NCBI GenBank assembly: GCA_003001795.1
Contig: PVNI01000019.1
Location: 62,001-126,000, forward strand
DNA: 64,000 bases
DNA from: Actinomadura viridilutea
Lineage (GTDB): Bacteria > Actinomycetota > Actinomycetes > Streptosporangiales > Streptosporangiaceae
Reading direction: 5' to 3'
Numbering within the stretch: position 1 is the first letter of the stretch; the number at the start of each line of letters is the position of its first letter. Positions 8,194-15,998 of the stretch are shown here, one piece after another. The notes under the pieces were generated by a model. It worked only from the letters and a program-made list of their open reading frames with translations. It was not told the origin of the DNA and did no database searches. The translations under genes were made by a program, and so were the position numbers.

Positions 8194-9350
8194 GGATCGG
8201 CATCGTCTGCCCGTACACCTGGAACGTCCCGGGCGGCGTGCAGCAGCACATCCGCGACCTGGCCGAGGCGCTCATCGGCTTCGGCCACCACGTGTCGGTC
8301 ATCACGCCCGCCGACGACGACGCGGCCCTGCCGCCGTACGCGGTGTCGGCCGGACGCGCCGTGCCCGTGCCCTACAACGGTTCGGTCGCGCGGCTGGCGT
8401 TCGGGTTCCGGTCGGCGGGCCGGGTGCGGCGGTGGATCAACGAGGGCGCCTTCGACGTGCTGCACGTGCACGAGCCCGCCGCGCCGTCGCTGAGCATCCT
8501 GGCGTGCTGGGCGGCCGACGGCCCGATCGTCGGCACCTTCCACGCCTCCTACGAGCGGTCGCGGGTGGTGTCGGTGACCGCGCCGATCCTGCAGAGCGCC
8601 CTGGAGAAGATCACCGGGCGGATCGCGGTGTCGGAGGCGGCCCGCAAGACCCTCGTGGAGCATCTGGGCGGCGACGCGGTGCTGATCCCCAACGGGGTCG
8701 CCACCGAGCGGTACGCGATGGCCGAGCCGCTGCCGGGCTGGCGGCCGGGCCGCTCCGACGGCGTCCAGACCCTGGGCTTTCTGGGCCGCATGGACGAGCC
8801 GCGCAAGGGCCTGCCCGTCCTGCTGCGCGCATTCGAGATCCTCGGCCGGCAGCGGCCCGGCCTGCGGCTGCTGCTGGCCGGCCCCGGCGACGCCGCCGAG
8901 GCCCTGGCCAAGGTGCCGCGCGACCTGCGCGACCGGGTGGTGACGCTGGGCATGGTCAGCGAAGAGGACAAGATCCGCGCCTATCACTCGGTGGACGTTT
9001 TCGTGGCGCCCAACACCGGCGGCGAGAGCTTCGGCATCGTGCTGGCCGAGGCGATGTCGGCGGGCGCGCCGATCGTGGCCAGCGACATCGAGGCGTTCGA
9101 CCGGGTGCTGCTGGGCGGGCGCGCCGGGGCGCTGTTCCCCGTCGGCGACCACGAGGCCCTGGCCAAGGTCGCCGGGGAGCTGCTGGACGACGCGCCGCGG
9201 CGCAAGCAGCTGTCGGCCGAGGCGCGCGCGGCGGTGCGGCGGTACGACTGGTCGGCGGTGGCGCGCGACGTGCTGCGGGTGTACGAGACCGTCGCCCTGG
9301 ACGGCGCGGGGGTCGTCGAGTCGTCCGGCGGCCGACGGGTGGGGACGTAA
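8190..9350 (+). CDS. pimA: Phosphatidylinositol alpha-mannosyltransferase (GT4, GT-B fold)
   Basis: 386 residues. The N-terminal Rossmann half starts MRIGIVCPYTWNVPGGVQQH, including the glycine-rich loop that binds the acceptor. The C-terminal half has the GT4 E-x7-E motif at Glu279 and Glu287 (ESFGIVLAE). PimA transfers mannose from GDP-mannose to phosphatidylinositol at the inner leaflet, the first step of PIM synthesis. The GTG start is coupled to the acyltransferase stop. Together with the two upstream genes it forms a complete early PIM pathway. Confidence 0.92.
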   Translation: MRIGIVCPYTWNVPGGVQQHIRDLAEALIGFGHHVSVITPADDDAALPPYAVSAGRAVPVPYNGSVARLAFGFRSAGRVRRWINEGAFDVLHVHEPAAPSLSILACWAADGPIVGTFHASYERSRVVSVTAPILQSALEKITGRIAVSEAARKTLVEHLGGDAVLIPNGVATERYAMAEPLPGWRPGRSDGVQTLGFLGRMDEPRKGLPVLLRAFEILGRQRPGLRLLLAGPGDAAEALAKVPRDLRDRVVTLGMVSEEDKIRAYHSVDVFVAPNTGGESFGIVLAEAMSAGAPIVASDIEAFDRVLLGGRAGALFPVGDHEALAKVAGELLDDAPRRKQLSAEARAAVRRYDWSAVARDVLRVYETVALDGAGVVESSGGRRVGT

Positions 9351-9359
9351 GGCGCGGCC

Positions 9360-9896
9360 GTGAGCTACGACTGGATCATCGACGTCCTGTTCTGGATCGC
9401 CGTCGTCTTCCTGGTCGGCGTGTACGTGTCGTGGCGGGCCACCCGCCTGGACCGCCTGCACGTGCGCGTGGAGACCGCCCGGGCGGCGCTGGACGCCGCG
9501 CTGGTGCGCCGCGCGGCGGTCGCCCTGGAGCTGGCGGCCTCGCGGCTGCTGGACCCGGCGACGAGCCTGCTGCTGGCGACGGCCGCGCACCAGGCCCGCA
9601 CCGCCGACGCCGAGTCCCGCGAGTTCGCCGAGAGCGACCTGTCGCGGGCGCTGCGCGCCGTGGCCGACCAGCCGGAGTTCGCCGCGACCGTCGCGGCCGG
9701 CGACGAGGGCAAGGCCGTGCTGGAGGAGCTGGCCGGCGCCGCCGCCAAGGTCGTCTACGCGCGCCGCTTCTACAACGACGCCGTCGCCGCCGCGCGCGTC
9801 GCCCGCGGCAAGCTGCTCATCCGCGTGCTGCCGCTGGCGGGGAAGGCGCCGCTGCCGGACTTCTTCGAGATCGACGACGACCCGCCCCGGCTGTGA
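9360..9896 (+). CDS. LemA-like single-pass membrane protein
   Basis: 178 residues. One N-terminal membrane helix (residues about 5-23) is followed by a helical, charged body. The closing segment, with ARRFYNDAVAAAR and then a Pro/Phe-rich end PLPDFFEI, resembles the LemA family signature (YNxxVxxxN near a Phe-Pro end), though the match is distant. The gene starts with GTG ten bases after pimA, so it is likely the last gene of the PIM operon. A role with PIM enzymes at the membrane is inference from position only. Confidence 0.6.
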   Translation: MSYDWIIDVLFWIAVVFLVGVYVSWRATRLDRLHVRVETARAALDAALVRRAAVALELAASRLLDPATSLLLATAAHQARTADAESREFAESDLSRALRAVADQPEFAATVAAGDEGKAVLEELAGAAAKVVYARRFYNDAVAAARVARGKLLIRVLPLAGKAPLPDFFEIDDDPPRL

Positions 9897-9943
9897 CGCG
9901 GTCCGGCGGCGCGCGGGGCGAGCCGGGCGCCCGCGCCGTCCGT

Positions 9944-10002
9944 ATCTCCCTGTGCGACATCTCCCTGTGCGACATCTCCCTGTGGACATCTCCCTGTGCG
10001 AC
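9944..10002. repeat. Four tandem copies of a 15-bp unit
   Basis: The unit ATCTCCCTGTGCGAC occurs at 9944-9958, 9959-9973 and 9988-10002, with a 14-bp variant lacking one base at 9974-9987. The array lies between the LemA-like gene and the DUF3048 lipoprotein gene, about 75 bp before the latter's start. Copies are near-identical, so the expansion is recent. Confidence 0.95.
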
Positions 10003-10075
10003 GCGCCGTCCGACCGCGACTCGCATCCGCGCGGGTTCGCTACCCTCGGGCGGGTCGCAGGAGGAGGGTGACAAC

Positions 10076-11101
10076 GTGCGTTCGGCAGGCGTCCGGGCGG
10101 TCGCGGGGCTGGCCTGCGCCGCCGTCCTCGGCGGCCTCGCGGCGGGCTGCTCCGGATCCGGAGGGCCCGAGAAGGCCGCGCCGCCCGCCGCGTCCGGCGG
10201 CCCGGGCGCCGGGAGCGGCTCGCCCGCCCCGGCGACCCACCCCTTCACCGGCGGCACGCGCGGGCTGCGCAACCCCGTGCTGGCCGTCAAGATCGAGAAC
10301 ACCCGCCCGGCGATGCCGCAGAGCGGCGTGGCCGCGGCCGACATCGTCTACGTCGAGCAGGTGGAGGGCGGCGAGACCCGGCTGATGGCGGTGTACTCCT
10401 CCCGGCTGCCGCGCCGCGTCGGCCCGGTGCGCAGCGCCCGCATCTCGGACCTGCACATCCTCCCGCAGTTCGGCAGGCCCGCGTTCGCGTTCTCGGGCGT
10501 GCAGAGCAAGATGAAGCCCTACATCAAGCGGGCGCCGGTGTACGACGTCTCGCAGGAGAACGGCGCGTCCGCCTACTACCGGGCCGGGCCCAAGCCGATC
10601 CCCTACAACCTGTACGCCGACCCGAGAGCCCTGCTCAAACTGGCCCCCGGCGCCGAGCCGCCGCGCGACATCGGGTTCCGCTTCGGCCCGCCTCCCCCCG
10701 GCGGCCGGCCGACCAAGACCTTCACCGCGAGGTGGCCGTCGGCGACCATGTCGTTCACCTGGTCGGCCAAAAGGAAGCGCTGGCTGTCGTCCTTCGACGG
10801 GCGCCTCAACGTGGGCGCCGAGGGCGGCGTCCTGGGCGGCAGCACCATCGTCGTCCAGTACGCCAAGACGACCCGGTCGAAGTTCCACGACTTCCTCGGC
10901 AGCTACACCCCGCTGATCCAGACCGTCGGGACGGGACGCGCGACGGTGCTGCGCGACGGCATGGCCTACGACGCGCGCTGGTCGCGGCCTTCCGAGACGC
11001 AGGGCACCACGTTCACCACCGCGGACGGCCGGCCGATGACGTTCGCCCCGGGCCAGGTGTGGGTGGTGCTGGTCAACGACGGCAAGCCCGTCATCCCCTA
11101 G
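10076..11101 (+). CDS. DUF3048 domain lipoprotein (YerB-like)
   Basis: 341 residues. The signal peptide ends in a lipobox LAAGC with the lipidated Cys at residue 25, so the protein is tethered outside the membrane. A Gly/Pro/Ala linker follows, then the DUF3048 domain with VAAADIVYVEQVEGGETRLMA-type and VGPVRSARISDL segments. The function of the domain is not settled. The GTG start follows GAGGAGGG. A tandem repeat lies immediately upstream. The gene is separate from the PIM operon and precedes pdxS. Confidence 0.88.
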   Translation: MRSAGVRAVAGLACAAVLGGLAAGCSGSGGPEKAAPPAASGGPGAGSGSPAPATHPFTGGTRGLRNPVLAVKIENTRPAMPQSGVAAADIVYVEQVEGGETRLMAVYSSRLPRRVGPVRSARISDLHILPQFGRPAFAFSGVQSKMKPYIKRAPVYDVSQENGASAYYRAGPKPIPYNLYADPRALLKLAPGAEPPRDIGFRFGPPPPGGRPTKTFTARWPSATMSFTWSAKRKRWLSSFDGRLNVGAEGGVLGGSTIVVQYAKTTRSKFHDFLGSYTPLIQTVGTGRATVLRDGMAYDARWSRPSETQGTTFTTADGRPMTFAPGQVWVVLVNDGKPVIP

Positions 11102-11166
11102 CCCCCGCGCGGCGGACCCGGCAATCGGCAACGCGTAAGGCCGGGGGCCCGGAGATTGACGGTCTG

Positions 11167-11201
11167 GCAGGTCGTCGACCTGCTCGCGCACGCAATATCA
11201 T
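11167..11201 (+). promoter_or_regulatory. pdxS promoter region with perfect palindrome
   Basis: GCAGGTCG-T-CGACCTGC at 11167-11183 is a perfect inverted repeat with 8-bp arms. It covers the place where the -35 should be (about 11173-11178) for the -10-like TATCAT at 11196-11201. The predicted transcript start is about 30 bp before the pdxS GTG. A repressor site is a likely reading; no regulator gene lies beside it. Confidence 0.5.
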
Positions 11202-11238
11202 GGAAAGGACTTGTCGTCCCTTAATGTGAGGATTGCCC

Positions 11239-12156
11239 GTGTCCACTTCCGACGTCGCCGCCGAGAACGCCGTCCCCCAGACCGGGACCGCCCGTGTCAA
11301 GCGCGGCATGGCGGAGATGCTCAAGGGCGGCGTGATCATGGACGTCGTCACGCCCGAGCAGGCGAAGATCGCCGAGGATGCGGGCGCGGTGGCGGTCATG
11401 GCCTTGGAGCGGGTGCCCGCCGACATCCGCGCCCAGGGCGGCGTCGCCCGGATGAGCGACCCCGACCTGATCGAGGCCATCATCGACGCGGTGTCCATCC
11501 CCGTCATGGCCAAGGCGCGCATCGGCCACTTCGTCGAGGCGCAGGTGCTGCAGGCCCTCGGCGTCGACTACATCGACGAGTCCGAGGTGCTCACCCCCGC
11601 CGACTACGAGCACCACATCGACAAGTGGGCGTTCACCGTCCCGTTCGTGTGCGGCGCCACCAACCTGGGCGAGGCGCTGCGCCGCATCACCGAGGGCGCC
11701 GCGATGATCCGCTCCAAGGGCGAGGCCGGCACCGGGGACGTCTCCAACGCCACCACCCACATGCGCCGCATCCGCGCCGAGATCAAGCGGCTGCAGTCGC
11801 TGCCCGAGGACGAGCTGTACCTGGCCGCCAAGGAGCTGCAGGCCCCCTACGAGCTGGTCAAGGAGGTCGCGGAGGCGGGCAAGCTGCCGGTCGTGCTGTT
11901 CACCGCCGGCGGCATCGCCACCCCCGCCGACGCCGCCATGATGATGCAGCTGGGCGCGGAGGGCGTGTTCGTCGGCTCGGGCATCTTCAAGTCCGGCGAC
12001 CCGGCCAAGCGGGCCGAGGCGATCGTCAAGGCCACCACCTTCTACGACGACCCCGACGTGATCGCCAAGGTCTCGCGGGGCCTCGGCGAGCCCATGGTCG
12101 GCATCAACGTCGCCTCGCTCGGCGAGGACCAGAAGTACGCCGGCCGCGGCTGGTGA
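11239..12156 (+). CDS. pdxS: Pyridoxal 5'-phosphate synthase, synthase subunit
   Basis: 305 residues, full length for PdxS. Conserved segments include KRGMAEMLKGGVIMDVV at the N-terminus, the Schiff-base lysine region VMAKARIGHFVEAQ, and the phosphate-binding GSGIFKSGDPAKRA near the C-terminus. PdxS condenses ribose 5-phosphate, glyceraldehyde 3-phosphate and ammonia into PLP; ammonia comes from PdxT, encoded two genes downstream. GTG at 11239 is preferred over TTG at 11233 because GAGGA lies 6 bp upstream of it. Confidence 0.95.
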   Translation: MSTSDVAAENAVPQTGTARVKRGMAEMLKGGVIMDVVTPEQAKIAEDAGAVAVMALERVPADIRAQGGVARMSDPDLIEAIIDAVSIPVMAKARIGHFVEAQVLQALGVDYIDESEVLTPADYEHHIDKWAFTVPFVCGATNLGEALRRITEGAAMIRSKGEAGTGDVSNATTHMRRIRAEIKRLQSLPEDELYLAAKELQAPYELVKEVAEAGKLPVVLFTAGGIATPADAAMMMQLGAEGVFVGSGIFKSGDPAKRAEAIVKATTFYDDPDVIAKVSRGLGEPMVGINVASLGEDQKYAGRGW

Positions 12157-12323
12157 CGGCCGCCGCGGGGGCGTGAGCGCGGCCCGCGCGACGCCCGGCG
12201 GAGGGGCCCGGGAATGTTCCCCGTCCCCCCTCCACACCGCGCCTAGGGAAGGTTTACGCTGGCCGCGCGGCCGGTTGGGGCGCTGCGACCCCGGGGCGGC
12301 TCCGGCCGTGGGAGGGGACGACG

Positions 12324-12938
12324 ATGGCTTGGTCGGTCGCGCTCGCCTGCGCGAGCGCGGGGCAGCCCGCCGAGGTGTTCGGACCTGGCCTGCGGCCCGA
12401 TCCGGTCGCGGCGGCTCGGCTGGCGCACGGGCTGTATCCGGCGGCGCGGCTGGTGGAGACCGGCGACACGGTGCTCGACTTCGCCCTGTGGCCCTACGAG
12501 GACGAGCTGTTCGTGGGCGCCTACGACCGGGCGCTGCTGCTGTGCGACCGGCGCCTGTTCGGCCTGGACGACGACGCCCGCCGCATCGCCGACTCGGTCG
12601 CCGCGGCCCTGCCGGGGGCGAGCTGCGGCGTGCTGGTCCTGCACAGCGTCATCTCCGGCTGCTGGTTCCGCTGGTACGAGGCGGGCGCGCTGCGCCGCGA
12701 CGTCTTCGTCACCAGGGAGGACGGCGTGGTGGTCGACCAGGGCGACCGGCTCCCCGTCGAACGCCCCTTCTGGGCGGCCATCGACCAGGGCGCCCCGGAC
12801 GTCCCGCTGCCGTTCGATCCCGAGGAGTTCGGCCTGGCGCTGGCCAGCAGCCACATGTTCGGCCGCGGCATCGCCGACCGCGGCGCCGACGGCTTCCTGC
12901 CCCTGGAGCTGCCCCTGCGGCGCTTCAAACTCTGCTGA
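12324..12938 (+). CDS. DUF6928-like uncharacterised actinobacterial protein
   Basis: 204 residues, no signal peptide or membrane helix. It shows the pattern I associate with DUF6928: an early LYPAARLV segment, a CDRRLFGL segment, VLVLHSVISGCWFRWYEAG in the middle, a PVERPFWA turn, and LPFDPEEFGLA near the end. Function is unknown. It starts at ATG after GGAGGGG, and has its own -10-like TACGCT at 12255-12260, so it need not share the pdxS transcript even though it lies between pdxS and pdxT. That position may hint at a role around PLP synthesis, but this is only inference. Confidence 0.7.
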   Translation: MAWSVALACASAGQPAEVFGPGLRPDPVAAARLAHGLYPAARLVETGDTVLDFALWPYEDELFVGAYDRALLLCDRRLFGLDDDARRIADSVAAALPGASCGVLVLHSVISGCWFRWYEAGALRRDVFVTREDGVVVDQGDRLPVERPFWAAIDQGAPDVPLPFDPEEFGLALASSHMFGRGIADRGADGFLPLELPLRRFKLC

Positions 12939-13041
12939 CCCGGCCCCGGAAGATCGGCGACGTCCGGGGCCGTCGCCGGAAACGGCTAGGGTTGGCTGTG
13001 ACGCCCCGTGTGTCCACGCGCAACTCCCGGAAGGTTCATCG

Positions 13042-13710
13042 GTGACTGCTGTGCCCACCGTGCCGTCTGAGCCGACGATCGGCGTGCTCGCCCTGCAGGG
13101 CGACGTGCGCGAGCACGCGCGCGCCCTGGAGGCCGCCGGGGCGCGGACGCTCTCCGTCCGCCGCCCCGAGGAGCTGGAGCGCTGCGACGGCCTGGTGATC
13201 CCCGGCGGGGAGTCCACCGCCATGTGGCGCCTGGCCCGCGCCTTCGAGCTGCTGGAGCCGCTGCGCAAGCGGATCGAGGCGGGCATGCCCGCCTACGGGT
13301 CCTGCGCCGGGATGATCATGCTCGCGGACCGCATCTGCGACGGCGTCGAAGGGCAGGAGACGATCGGCGGCATCGACATGACCGTGCGGCGCAACGCCTT
13401 CGGCCGCCAGGTCGACTCGTTCGAGGCCCCCGTGCGGCTGGCGGGCATGGGCGACGCGCCCTACCACGCGGTGTTCATCCGGGCGCCCTGGGTGGAGTCG
13501 GTCGGCGACGGCGTGGAGGTGCTCGGCCGCGCCGAGAGCGGTCCGAACGCCGGTAGGATCGTCGCCGTCCGTCAGGGCCGCCTGATGGCGACCGCCTTTC
13601 ACCCTGAGCTGACTGGCGACTTTCGCGTGCATCGCTACTTCGCCGACCTGGTGCGCCGGGCGGCGGCCGGGGGCGGGTCCCCCATGCGGGGGTCGGAACG
13701 AGCACTGTGA
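13042..13710 (+). CDS. pdxT: Pyridoxal 5'-phosphate synthase, glutaminase subunit
   Basis: 222 residues, class I glutamine amidotransferase fold. The catalytic triad is visible: Cys88 in GSCAGM, and His187 with Glu189 in FHPEL. The oxyanion segment PGGESTAM is also present. It hydrolyses glutamine and passes ammonia to PdxS. The GTG start follows GGAAGG. The C-terminal 15 residues are a short variable tail. pdxS and pdxT are separated by the DUF6928-like gene, where many actinobacteria have them nearly adjacent. Confidence 0.94.
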   Translation: MTAVPTVPSEPTIGVLALQGDVREHARALEAAGARTLSVRRPEELERCDGLVIPGGESTAMWRLARAFELLEPLRKRIEAGMPAYGSCAGMIMLADRICDGVEGQETIGGIDMTVRRNAFGRQVDSFEAPVRLAGMGDAPYHAVFIRAPWVESVGDGVEVLGRAESGPNAGRIVAVRQGRLMATAFHPELTGDFRVHRYFADLVRRAAAGGGSPMRGSERAL

Positions 13711-13726
13711 GCAGGAGGATCGACGG

Positions 13727-14479
13727 ATGTCCGGCCATTCCAAGTGGGCGACGACCAAGCACAAGAAGGCCGTCCTGGATGCCAAGCGGGGCAAGCTCTT
13801 CGCCAAGCTGATCAAGAACATCGAGGTGGCGGCGCGCACCGGCGGCGGCGACCCCGACGCCAACCCGACGCTGTACGACGCCATCTACAAGGCGAAGAAG
13901 AACTCCGTCCCCAACGACAACATCGAGCGCGCCCGGCGCCGCGGCGCCGGCGAGGAGGCCGGCGGCGCCGACTGGCAGACGATCATGTACGAGGGGTACG
14001 CGCCCGGCGGCGTCGCCCTGCTCATCGAGTGCCTGACCGACAACCGCAACCGCGCCGCCGCCGAGGTGCGCACCGCGGTCACCCGCAACGGCGGCTCGAT
14101 GGCCGACCCGGGCTCGGTGTCGTACCTGTTCAACCGCAAGGGCGTCATCATCGTCCCCAAGGCGGCCGCCACCGAGGACGACCTGATGCTGGCGGTGCTG
14201 GACGCCGGCGCCGAGGAGGTCAACGACCTCGGCGAGAACTTCGAGGTGGTCTGCGAGGCCGGCGACCTGATCGCGGTGCGCACCGCCCTGCAGGAGGCGG
14301 GCATCGACTACGAGTCCGCCGACACCAACTGGCTGCCCAGCGTCACCGTCCCGCTGGACGAGGAGACCGCCAAGAAGGTGTTCCGCCTGCTGGAGGCCCT
14401 CGAGGACTCCGACGACGTCCAGGAGGTCTTCGCCAACTTCGACGTCTCCGACGAGGTCATGGCCAAGGTCGGCGCCTGA
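13727..14479 (+). CDS. yebC: YebC/PmpR family protein
   Basis: 250 residues. It begins with the family hallmark SGHSKWATTKHKK and contains NSVPNDNIERARRR and YEGYAPGGVALLIECLTDN. Members were first described as DNA-binding regulators and more recently as translation factors that help ribosomes stalled at proline-rich stretches. The start has AGGAGG 8 bp upstream. It stands before ruvCAB, the standard actinobacterial order. A strong hairpin follows its stop, so ruvC probably has its own promoter. Confidence 0.95.
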   Translation: MSGHSKWATTKHKKAVLDAKRGKLFAKLIKNIEVAARTGGGDPDANPTLYDAIYKAKKNSVPNDNIERARRRGAGEEAGGADWQTIMYEGYAPGGVALLIECLTDNRNRAAAEVRTAVTRNGGSMADPGSVSYLFNRKGVIIVPKAAATEDDLMLAVLDAGAEEVNDLGENFEVVCEAGDLIAVRTALQEAGIDYESADTNWLPSVTVPLDEETAKKVFRLLEALEDSDDVQEVFANFDVSDEVMAKVGA

Positions 14480-14482
14480 CCT

Positions 14483-14508
14483 CCGCCCTCGGCCGCGGCC
14501 GAGGGCGG
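14483..14508 (+). terminator. Hairpin after yebC
   Basis: CCGCCCTCGGCC (14483-14494) pairs perfectly with GGCCGAGGGCGG (14497-14508) over 12 bp, starting three bases after the yebC stop. There is no T-tract, so it is either a GC-rich actinobacterial terminator or an RNA 3'-end stabiliser. Confidence 0.6.
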
Positions 14509-14717
14509 GCGCCGCTCCCGGCCGCTCCTCGGCCCGGGCGGCCGCGCCCGGCCGCAGAAGGCACCGGCGACCGCCGGCCGTCCCGCCGCCCCTTGATCCC
14601 GCTCGCGTCCGGCCGCCCGGCGGCCGCGCGCGAGCGACACGGCGCCGCGGGTGCGCGAGGATGTCGGGGGCGTTCGGTACGGTGTCCGACGCCGAACAGA
14701 CGATCGAAGGAGCGGCC

Positions 14718-15275
14718 GTGCGGGTGCTGGGAGTCGACCCCGGGCTCACCAGATGCGGGGTCGGCGCGGTGGACGGCGCGCCGGGCGCCCCGCTGACGCT
14801 GGTGACGGTGGACGTGATCCGCACCAGCGCCGACGACGACGTGCCGACCCGGCTGCTCGGCATCGAGGCCGGCATCGAGGCGCTGCTGGACGAGGTGCGG
14901 CCCGACGTCGTCGCCGTCGAGCGCGTGTTCTCCCAGCACAACGTGCGCACCGTCATGGGCACCGCGCAGGCGGCGGGCGTGGCGATGCTCGCCGCGGCCC
15001 GGCGCGGCCTGCCGGTCGCCCTGCACACCCCGAGCGAGGCCAAGGCGGCCGTCACCGGCAGCGGACGGGCCGACAAGGCCCAGGTGACCAAGATGGTGAC
15101 GCGGCTGCTGCGGCTGGACGCCGCGCCCAGGCCCGCCGACGCGGCCGACGCGCTGGCCCTGGCGATCTGCCATGTGTGGCGCGGCGGCGCCCAGGCCCGG
15201 CTCGCCGCCGCCCGCCTGGCCGCCCGTCCCGGCGGCGCCGTCCCCGGCAGGAGCAGAGGAGGATTCGCGCAGTGA
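14718..15275 (+). CDS. ruvC: Holliday junction resolvase RuvC
   Basis: 185 residues. The acidic catalytic residues of this RNase H-fold nuclease are visible: Asp7 in GVDPGLTRCG, Glu in VVAVERVF, and the C-terminal pair in ADAADALALAICH. It cuts Holliday junctions during recombination repair with RuvAB. The GTG at 14718 is chosen because AAGGAG lies 5 bp before it; an upstream ATG would add a non-conserved leader. The stop overlaps ruvA (GTGA). Confidence 0.95.
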   Translation: MRVLGVDPGLTRCGVGAVDGAPGAPLTLVTVDVIRTSADDDVPTRLLGIEAGIEALLDEVRPDVVAVERVFSQHNVRTVMGTAQAAGVAMLAAARRGLPVALHTPSEAKAAVTGSGRADKAQVTKMVTRLLRLDAAPRPADAADALALAICHVWRGGAQARLAAARLAARPGGAVPGRSRGGFAQ

Positions 15276-15874
15276 TCGCGTTCGTCAGCGGCACGGTGGC
15301 GGCCGCCGGGCCGGACGCGGCCGTGATCGACGTGCACGGCGTGGGCCTGACGGTGCAGTGCACGCCCGCCACCCTGGCCGGGCTGCGGGTCGGCGAGCAG
15401 GTGCGGCTGCCGACCTCGCTGGTCGTCCGCGAGGACTCCCTGACGCTGTTCGGGTTCGCCGACGAGGACGAGCGCGCCGTGTTCGAGCTGCTGCAGACCG
15501 CCAGCGGCGTCGGGCCCCGGCTGGCGCTGGCGATGCTGGCCGTGCACTCTCCGGACGCCCTGCGCCGCGCCGTCGCCGCCGAGGACGTCGGCGCGCTGAC
15601 CAAGGTCCCCGGCATCGGCAAGAAGGGCGCCCAGCGCATCGTGCTGGAACTGCGCGACCGCCTCGGCGCCCCCGCCGGCGGCGCCGCCGACGCGCCCGCC
15701 CCGGCCGGCGCCGAGCCGTGGCGCGAGCAGGTCCGGACCGGGCTGGTCAACCTGGGCTGGTCCGCCAAGGAGGCCGAGGCCGCGGTGGCCGCCGTCGCCG
15801 CCGACCTCGACGGCGGCGACCCGCCGCCCGTCTCCGCCCTCCTGAAGGCCGCCCTGAAGAAGCTGAGCAAGTGA
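15272..15874 (+). CDS. ruvA: Holliday junction DNA helicase subunit RuvA
   Basis: 200 residues. An OB-fold N-terminal domain, two helix-hairpin-helix motifs (TASGVGPRLALAML and KVPGIGKKGAQRIVLEL), and a C-terminal domain III (VNLGWSAKEAEAAVAAV) that contacts RuvB. RuvA binds the four-way junction and loads RuvB. The GTG start is embedded in the ruvC stop. An Ala/Pro-rich linker of about 20 residues joins domains II and III. Confidence 0.95.
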   Translation: MIAFVSGTVAAAGPDAAVIDVHGVGLTVQCTPATLAGLRVGEQVRLPTSLVVREDSLTLFGFADEDERAVFELLQTASGVGPRLALAMLAVHSPDALRRAVAAEDVGALTKVPGIGKKGAQRIVLELRDRLGAPAGGAADAPAPAGAEPWREQVRTGLVNLGWSAKEAEAAVAAVAADLDGGDPPPVSALLKAALKKLSK

Positions 15875-15998
15875 CCGTCCCCATGCCCCGTACCAGCCCC
15901 GCCCCGCCGCGGCCCGGCGCCCGCGGAGCCCTCCGCCCGGCCGCGCGCCCCTCCCGCGCCGACGCCGCGGCCGGCGGCGCGGCGGAAAGGAGCGGCCG

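Noticed and set aside
9944..10002. CRISPR-like array
   Set aside because: Units are directly adjacent with no spacers and only 15 bp long; this is a simple tandem repeat.
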